Below, piece after piece: positions 55,402 to 64,000 of a DNA stretch of 64,000 nucleotides. The position numbers were made by a program, and so were the translations under genes. The stretch lies in NCBI GenBank assembly GCA_025330725.1, contig JAIWND010000024.1:1-64000 (forward strand), read 5' to 3'. The notes beneath the pieces were generated by a model. The model was not told the origin of the DNA, did not search any database, and saw only the letters and a program-made list of their open reading frames with translations. Position 1 is the stretch's first letter. Each line of letters starts with the position of its first letter. The DNA comes from Chlamydoabsidia padenii. Its lineage: Eukaryota > Mucoromycota > Mucoromycetes > Mucorales > Cunninghamellaceae.

Positions 55402-55798
55402 CTATTTCTTTTTATTGGAAGCACGTTTGCCTTGACCTATAAAAAAAAAAAAAAAGAGGGTGAGTATATAAAGATCGATGGTTATCTATTATATAAATCT
55501 ATATTTCTCTTTTACCTTTCTTGGGAGCACCCTTCCCACGTCTCTTTCGTCGAGCGATTTCATCCAAACGAGCCTTTTCGTCCATATCAAGCAATCCAAG
55601 TTCAGGGTAAAGAGCCTTGATGTCACGGAAATGGACAAGAGGAGTAGGATGGTATTGAACCATGGAGGGGCCTAATAACCGTTGTCGCAAGATCTTGTTA
55701 CCAGTCCTGGCTGCTGTAGGATTATACACCGTATCAAAGACTTTGCTGGATAGTTGTGCTAATTGGGCCAGTCGTGTTGCTGAAGGTGGTGTGGCCAT
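55402..55798 (-). CDS. Mitochondrial small-subunit ribosomal protein mS33 (Rsm27/MRPS33 family)
   Basis: Mitoribosomal small-subunit protein. Two exons on the minus strand, 55798-55516 and 55436-55402, give 105 residues. Family features are the helical start RLAQLAQLSSKVFDTVYNPT, TGNKILRQRLLGPSMVQYHP and a basic tail RRKRRGKGAPKKGQGKRAS ending in lysines. The intron (GTAAAAG to a T15-TATAG acceptor) interrupts the Gly codon of KKG. It is tail-to-tail with prolyl-tRNA synthetase, and head-to-head with the PDCD7-like gene with 170 bp between start codons. A motif copy, GCGGCGATTGAAAA at 55880-55893, lies in that gap. Confidence 0.88.
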
Positions 55799-55879
55799 GA
55801 TCAATGATGAAAGGAAGAAGGAACAGAAACAAAAAAAAAGAAAAAAAAAACATTTCAAACCACCAACAAAAATATTAAA

Positions 55880-55893
55880 GCGGCGATTGAAAA
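55880..55893 (+). promoter_or_regulatory. Recurrent motif in the mS33/PDCD7-like bidirectional promoter
   Basis: GCGGCGATTGAAAA sits about midway in the 170 bp between the divergent starts at 55798 and 55969, so both genes probably share this promoter. Function inferred from position. Confidence 0.4.
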
Positions 55894-55968
55894 GTGACAA
55901 AAAGTTCGATTGACAGGGTTCCCTTCCGTTTCTTTTCTTCCAACTTTTTTTTTTTTTTTTCTTCATTC

Positions 55969-56872
55969 ATGACCAACTCACCTAATGTTAATCTCACCGA
56001 ACTCAAACGACTTTTGACACAAACGAACATAGCCGAACAAGACTCTACCAATGTCATTCGCTATGCCATGGTAAGACACTTTTTACTTTGTATTCGTCAC
56101 TGTCTAAAACCAACTCAAAACTTTTTTAGACTACTCTAGATCGCAGCTTGGTCAATGTGTCAGACGATTATTTGAAACGTGCACACAATAAACAATTAAA
56201 ACTGGACAAACACAAGGTAATATTTATATAAAAGATGACATTGACTTGTAGCTAACTCACCTTCTCATAGGCATGGAGAAAAAGACGAAAAGAACGTATA
56301 AAGAATAGACAGCAAAGGGAACAAGCTTCTTCTGATACAACAGTACTGGAACAACCTGACAAGACACCATCCACTGATCAAACATCAAAAGAAAAGGTAA
56401 CATCAAAGGGATATTATTCTACGCTTATTCTCAACAAATAACGTCATAGACAATTCAGGAACGATCAACGGGACAGCAGAAACGGATCCAGCAATTGTCA
56501 AGTATGGTGGCTAAACTCGAGCAACTTCGCGACATTCGACGAAAGAAACTGGAAAGCCAAGGTTACTTTTTCCCTGAAACCGGGGATGCATTTTACAATC
56601 AGATCAAAGCAGCCGAAGAACACAACAAAGGACATGACAACAAGACACCGCCTCCTCATCCAGATGATACATGGCCGGATCAACCTTTGGATCTCAATGC
56701 CTATCACTTTTGGCTACAAGGGTGGACGAGCGTGGACCAACTCAAGCATATTCGACAAGAATGGGATTGTTATGTGGTGGATCATGAGTCAATCAATACA
56801 TCAAAAATTCCACCTACCATGGTTTCGCCTTCACCTCCATCAAGTCATTTATGGGCAAGATATCTTCAATAG
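55969..56872 (+). CDS. PDCD7 / U11-59K-like minor spliceosome protein
   Basis: Resembles PDCD7 (U11/U12 snRNP 59K), a protein of the minor spliceosome that recognises U12-type introns. Four exons, 55969-56070, 56130-56216, 56271-56396 and 56459-56872, give 242 residues. The middle is a charged helix (AWRKRRKERIKNRQQREQ). The diagnostic block is LEQLRDIRRKKLESQGYFFP, followed by ETGDAFYNQI. The C-terminal part is Pro-rich (TPPPHPDDTWPDQPLDL) with a Trp-rich end (HFWLQGWTSVDQLKHIRQEW). Homology is by remembered block pattern, and the N-terminus is weakly conserved in this family. If correct, this fungus probably keeps U12-type splicing. None of the introns I resolved in this window looks U12-type. 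Confidence 0.68.
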
Positions 56873-57144
56873 GATATAGATAAGTAGTATACCTCTCACA
56901 CCTAGTTTAATCACTTTATATATAACTTTGAATAAAAAAAAACAATATACCCTTTATTGACTGTGTCTCTGAATGGTCTCTTGTCTTTGCATGATGACTT
57001 GCATTTACTTGCCCCTTTTTTGATCGAAGACGTCGGGATGTGAATTCCCGTGACAGTGGAATCACGACAATAAGAAATCAGACGCCTTCGAATTAAATTT
57101 TTTGTGTTTTCCTTTTCCAATACACATCTTCAACTTGTTTAATC

Positions 57145-59914
<2,770 letters not shown>

Positions 59915-60413
59915 TCACTCCCCTCATCTCATCTCATTATTCATCTTTATTCTTTTTATATCTATCCCCTTCCCCCTACTCATTTGTGCCTTTTACACCC
60001 ACTTCCCTATTAACTTTCCACCCATGTAGATAATCAAATACACAAATAAACTATCTATTTTTTTTTTTTGCTTTAACTAATAATAAATAATCAAGACACT
60101 AGGTTTGCTTTGCTCTATGCTTCTAATATAGTCTCTTAACAAGTGTTTGATAATGTATTGTTGTTTTAATAGGGTCTGTACAACATAGTTGACCATTCAT
60201 GCAAGAATATTTTTCAAACGCCGATCGTTTGACTGTCTGTAATTCGAGTTTTGATGTGTGTAGAGGTAATGTCTTTTTAAAAAATAGAATTTTTTTTTTT
60301 TTTTTTTTTAATTAATAACAAGTATAAAAAAAACATCTATTCTACAAAAGTATATGTCTACAACTAGTTCAACAAAAAAAGGGAGGATAATAAGGTGTAT
60401 GGTGGTGATATGT
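59915..60413. other. Convergent 3' intergenic region of MCM7 and the hydrolase gene
   Basis: No gene seen. Contains ATTCATGCA at 60195-60203 followed at 60211-60223 by TTTTCAAACGCCG, the two recurrent motifs 8 bp apart. Here they are not upstream of a start codon. T-rich tracts follow. Confidence 0.45.
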
Positions 60414-61854
60414 TTATGCTAGTCCTTTATCGTGTTCAATAGTTTCTACGTTTTTCGCCACATCAGCAGCGTCTATGGTGGAGGAGCGTTGATCATGGGC
60501 TTGGAAGACAGCAGTGATGAATTCGACCAGGGGTTTACTCATCCAACGAGAAGGTTTCCGAATATGTTCAAACCACCCGATATGACCTACAGAGCAAAGA
60601 TGTATGAGACGATATTACACTTTCATTTTTTCTTTCTTTCCATTATCTTACCTCCATAAGGTGTCAAGGCAAGGATGACATTTGGATTCGCTTTGATTTC
60701 GTCCACCGGCAAACATTCGTGATGTGCAATAGGATCGTCTTGGGCATTCAAGCACAGTAGAGGTATCTTGACATGTTCGATTTTTCTTGATGAACTGGCA
60801 TCAAAGTAATAATCGTGTACGGAAGCATAACCAAACATTCGTCTTGTAAATGCTTCGTCAAACGCACGCAAGGTTGTTGCAGACATCACATCATTCTTGT
60901 GCACAACAGTAGACTTTTGGAGCACGTCTTCATGGCTAATAAAAGGAGAAGGGAGTGAGTGGACGGTTATGGGTTATCATCAACTTACATTGTGTACAAG
61001 TTTTTCAAATTGGTTGCCATGGCTGGTGAATATACATTGAGACCAATCAGACTTCCTTCCAAGTATTCGATAGATCTATGCATTAAAAAAAAGGGGGGGG
61101 AGAGTTAAGGGGGAAACCGATGTAGTCATGAGAGTGTTTACCTGACAAAGTTAAAAGGATTGGCCACAGAGATGGCAGCTGTTAATGGAGTCTTGTCACC
61201 TTCTTCACCAAGATATTTGACGAGAATATTAGCACCCAATGAGAAACCAATAGCAATCAAAGGAGTTCCTGGTTTCATTTGTCGTGCAATCCGTTTCAAT
61301 GCCACACGAGCGTCTTCAGTATGAGCACCACAAAACAATTGAGGTGTTTTGAGTTCACTTTTTCCACAACCACGGCTATTGATCACCACACTTTGGTAAC
61401 TAAAAGGGGCAGCTGTTATCTACAAAGAGAGCCAAGGTCAGTCATCACGTTGTCCCGGCACACAAATAAGACTTACCACTTCCAGAATACCACGGATATA
61501 GGATTCATGACTTCCACCTGTTAGTCCATGTAAACAAACCAAGGTAGGTGTATCAATCAATGGTTCGTCAGGTAGAGGGGGGAACCAATCCAAAGCAACT
61601 TGTCCGCCATCGTCCATACCAATATATTCCCTTTGATATAAAATGTCGTCCATGCTGGGTGTTCCTTTGTACATGGAAGCGTATCCGGTTTGCAAGTGGC
61701 CATTAAACAGATAAGGGGTGGGTCGAAAGTTGGCTTCAGGGCCGTAAAGATGAGGACACTTTTGCTTGATAAAGTCAACAAAAGATACGGTGGTGGATTT
61801 GTCCAAAGGTATCTTGACTGTTTCGTTGTGATGGAATAACTTGACGTTGGTCAT
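60414..61854 (-). CDS. Alpha/beta hydrolase, EMB8/ABHD1-3/YheT family
   Basis: Serine hydrolase of the family that includes plant EMB8, animal ABHD1/ABHD3 and yeast ester synthases/lipases; likely acts on lipid or ester substrates. Five exons on the minus strand, 61854-61477, 61419-61142, 61075-60989, 60935-60652 and 60586-60414, give 399 residues. Family marks are the N-terminal FNGHLQTGYASMYKG, the MDDGGQVALDW strand, LHGLTGGSHESYI (oxyanion region), the nucleophile elbow GFSLGAN, Asp in LNAQDDPI and the catalytic His in GGHIGWFEH. No signal peptide or obvious membrane segment. Phases check at every junction. Two motif copies lie about 440-475 bp upstream (62291 and 62315). Confidence 0.9.
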
Positions 61855-62757
61855 TGGTTGATGTGAGTGATTATAATGATAAGAGAAAGACGAAAAAAAA
61901 AAAAGGAGGGGATCGAATTTCTTTCTTTCTTTTTTTTTTTTTTTTTTTCATTTCTGCTTACAGTGACTTAATCTCGGTTAGCGGCGAATAAATCAAGGCA
62001 CCGGCAATGAAAACAGCAAATCATGCCGAACGCATGTATGACTGATGATACACAATAACCCTGATAGTCCAGTAGTCATGACCATCTAGGATACTATTTG
62101 TGTTGGCCATTATCACAGTAGAAGTGCATTTTCAGCAGCTATATTTTCAAATTCCGAGTCAAGGTCCCCAGTCCACGGGCTCTTTTGATGATATCCTGAT
62201 ATGAACATTACATGCAGCGATACAAGAACTCAGTTTTGAGAAGATATTAATCATAAAACCTTATTAAAAGGGACTCACTCCATAGTATAAAAGCGGCGTT
62301 TGCTGAAGTAATCAGGCGGGATTTCAAAATAAATATGGCTTCTAACATACATAGAAACTTTTTTTCATTCATTCACCATGTTAGAACAATCCATCAGTAA
62401 AGAAGGCCAGCATCATTGATTAATTCAGTGAAACTTGTCCTCTTGTCCTTTGGGTTCCTCGAAGTGATTGGTGTTTGTAGCCGGAAAAAGAAACATTGCG
62501 CACTGATACGACCCTATACAACAAACTTCGACACACGCCAAAAAAAAAGCAATGCAAAGTTTTTAGAATGATTCGGCAACCACGATGGAACTTCTTGTAT
62601 CAACAATAAACAAAACAAGAACGACGGTGATTGTGGTGTCAATGAAAAAGACGGTGCACCCAGTGGGGCACAGGAAACACCCGTAGATGATATGTAATAG
62701 GTGGTACAATCAGTTTGAAAAATCCCGCTCCCCCTTGATTCCCTACTAAGATTTGGT
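61855..62757. other. Upstream region of the hydrolase gene, no coding segment seen
   Basis: Contains a T18 tract near 61932, TTTTCAAATTCCGAG near 62145, GCGGCGTTTGCTG near 62293, GGCGGGATTTCAAAA at 62315-62329 and TTTGAAAAATCCCGC near 62714. Short minus-strand frames at 62514-62783 have no family support. Confidence 0.4.
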
Positions 62758-62915
62758 AAGAGCACTACTCGCTCAATTGTCAACAGATGCTAATGGTTAA
62801 AGTGGCGATGTGGACACTATAGCGTATTGCCAACATATGTCACCGCAAATGCCAAGCTCCAAGACCCTTGTGTCGGTCAGTCCAGACTTGCGATGACTTT
62901 TACCTGTCCTTTGTA
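62758..62915. mobile_element. Partial copy of the MITE-like element
   Basis: Begins AAGAGCACTACTCGCTCA and shares GGCGATGTGGACACTAT, AAGCTCCAAGACCCTTGTG and ACCTGTCCTTTG with 41641-41850 and with the inverse of 39565-39830. Both terminal inverted repeats are missing. Confidence 0.62.
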
Positions 62916-63485
62916 AGATAAAAAAAAAAAGTACGAAGAGGAACTAGATTTCATTTTCAGATCCCGCCTGATCTGCTTCGTTTTGATCACAAAGTCAAGA
63001 CGTGAGTTAGTCTACCTCTTCAATGCAAAAGGTATTCACTTTATAGTTTCCAATAATGATAACAATACTGTACTAGTGACTTTAATTCACTCTATATATA
63101 GCTCGAATGTATTACTTTGCAGCAGAAAGCCAAAGATAATGTTTCATTGACAGGAGTGATACGGGTGCACTTTATTTTTCAATGTTCAAATCCTGCCTTC
63201 GGACTCAAAACAAGAATTTAATTTTTCGTTGAATAGGCAAAATTTATCCCGAGAGTGGCTCTGCCAGCGCACTGATTCAAAATCTAAACATTGTTTTTTT
63301 TACTTGCTTTCTTCCTTCTTCCTCTTCCTCTCTCTCTCTCATTACATAATGTCTTTACTTAACACAGCTCTTAATTTACTCAATAAACTGCAGCATCAAT
63401 GACAACGACAACGACAACGACAGCCTTGGTATAGAGTTAAGGCTAGGCGTAGAGATGAAGTTGATGAGCTGGGCCATATGGGTAG
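62916..63485. other. Intergenic sequence, no gene seen
   Basis: Contains TTTTCAGATCCCGCC near 62956 and GTTCAAATCCTGCC near 63186, further motif variants, and a CT-rich tract near 63310-63345. No coding segment with splice support. Confidence 0.4.
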
Positions 63486-63715
63486 AGATGAATCTGCATG
63501 GATCGGGATTTGAATCTGCATGACCAGGGGTTGTTGGTGGGCTATGCCACGATGAAAAGACTCTGGATTTTTTTTTTCAAACGTAAATCGCTCCTCTCCT
63601 AGGCTACCCCTGGCAACGACACTTGGTTTGCTGGATTGGGAAATTCATGCAGAATCGGAATCTGAAATTAAAACACAGCCTTCACTTGCATGAGTCAAAT
63701 CTCATTGTTTTGTAC
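63486..63715 (+). repeat. Dispersed repeat family R, copy e
   Basis: Matches the inverse of 40620-40885 over about 230 bp, starting TGAATCTGCATGGATCGGG and ending in CTTGCATGAGTCAAATCTC. It contains CGGGATTTGAA and AAATTCATGCAGAATC, so both recurrent short motifs are built into this repeat. Confidence 0.7.
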
Positions 63716-64000
63716 GTACCCCTAGAAGAAGAAATGGAAAATTATAATGCAAAGCAAGTACACAAGCTGATGAAGGTTCACTCCAATTATATCCGAGCTC
63801 AAAGAACCAGGAGCCATTCAGGAACCGACTATTGCCGAGCAAACCAATATCAATGTCATTGAAGGATATCTATCAGAGATTGATCAAGTGCATAAAAACC
63901 AAGACGATTAGCAGCACGTTTACATTGGGACCTTACATGAAAGTCAGTAATACCGTTATCGTCTACACACATTCTACCACCAATTCCCATGGATCAAGAA

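Noticed and set aside
62514..62783. 89-codon minus-strand frame
   Set aside because: It overlaps the start of the partial MITE copy and shows no domain or codon-bias support.

Overview
The window looks like nuclear DNA of an early-diverging filamentous fungus, most likely Mucoromycota (Mucorales-like). It is AT-rich. Genes are split by many 50-120 nt GT-AG introns with long pyrimidine or homopolymer tracts. The highly biased genes use CAA/GAA/AAG codons. It carries a white-collar-type PAS-GATA factor, a minor-spliceosome protein and a KDZ-type transposon relic. The strongest pointer is a giant gene whose product has ten beta-trefoil domains, which matches the Mucoromycota-specific Gellin family. 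I cannot assign a genus.

Layout. 1-510: 5' part of a secreted/ER FKBP-type prolyl isomerase on the minus strand, cut by the window edge. 511-4302: no gene recognised. 4303-25463: one 27-exon gene, reconstructed in frame as 6,263 residues, with ten beta-trefoil domains, about 21 helical W-x-x-x-L modules, about 20 Gly/Ala-zipper segments with His/Asp-rich tails, and a degenerate HAD domain. Its middle is a 3.75-copy tandem amplification of a four-exon, 2.7 kb cassette. 25817-39072: housekeeping genes MED19, a small orphan (minus), an Nvj2/TEX2-like lipid-transfer protein, an IML2/TTC39 protein and exportin-7. 39073-45200: repeat-rich accessory stretch with a 266 bp MITE-like element and partial copies, a dispersed repeat family, and a broken KDZ transposase N-terminus. 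45250-61854: a Kre9/Knh1-like secreted protein and YTP1 (both minus), an arrestin-like protein, a PAS-GATA factor, prolyl-tRNA synthetase, mitoribosomal mS33 (minus), a PDCD7/U11-59K-like protein, MCM7, and an EMB8/ABHD-type hydrolase (minus). 61855-64000: mostly repeats.

How parts relate. Most neighbours are ordinary single-copy eukaryotic genes with no shared pathway, as expected in a fungal chromosome. The exception is the giant gene. Known Gellins make Mucoromycota cytoplasm gel at wounds through ten force- and membrane-responsive beta-trefoil domains. Here that head is joined to a roughly 4,000-residue, recently amplified tail that I cannot place in a named family. A second recurring signal is a short intergenic motif, TTTTCAAAtyCCGC or its TTTTCAAACGCCG variant, often near TTCATGCA. 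It lies upstream of many of the genes and also inside the dispersed repeats.

Exon coordinates were worked out by eye from splice consensus, reading frame and family similarity. Every complete multi-exon model given here sums to a multiple of three, but none has been tested against transcripts.
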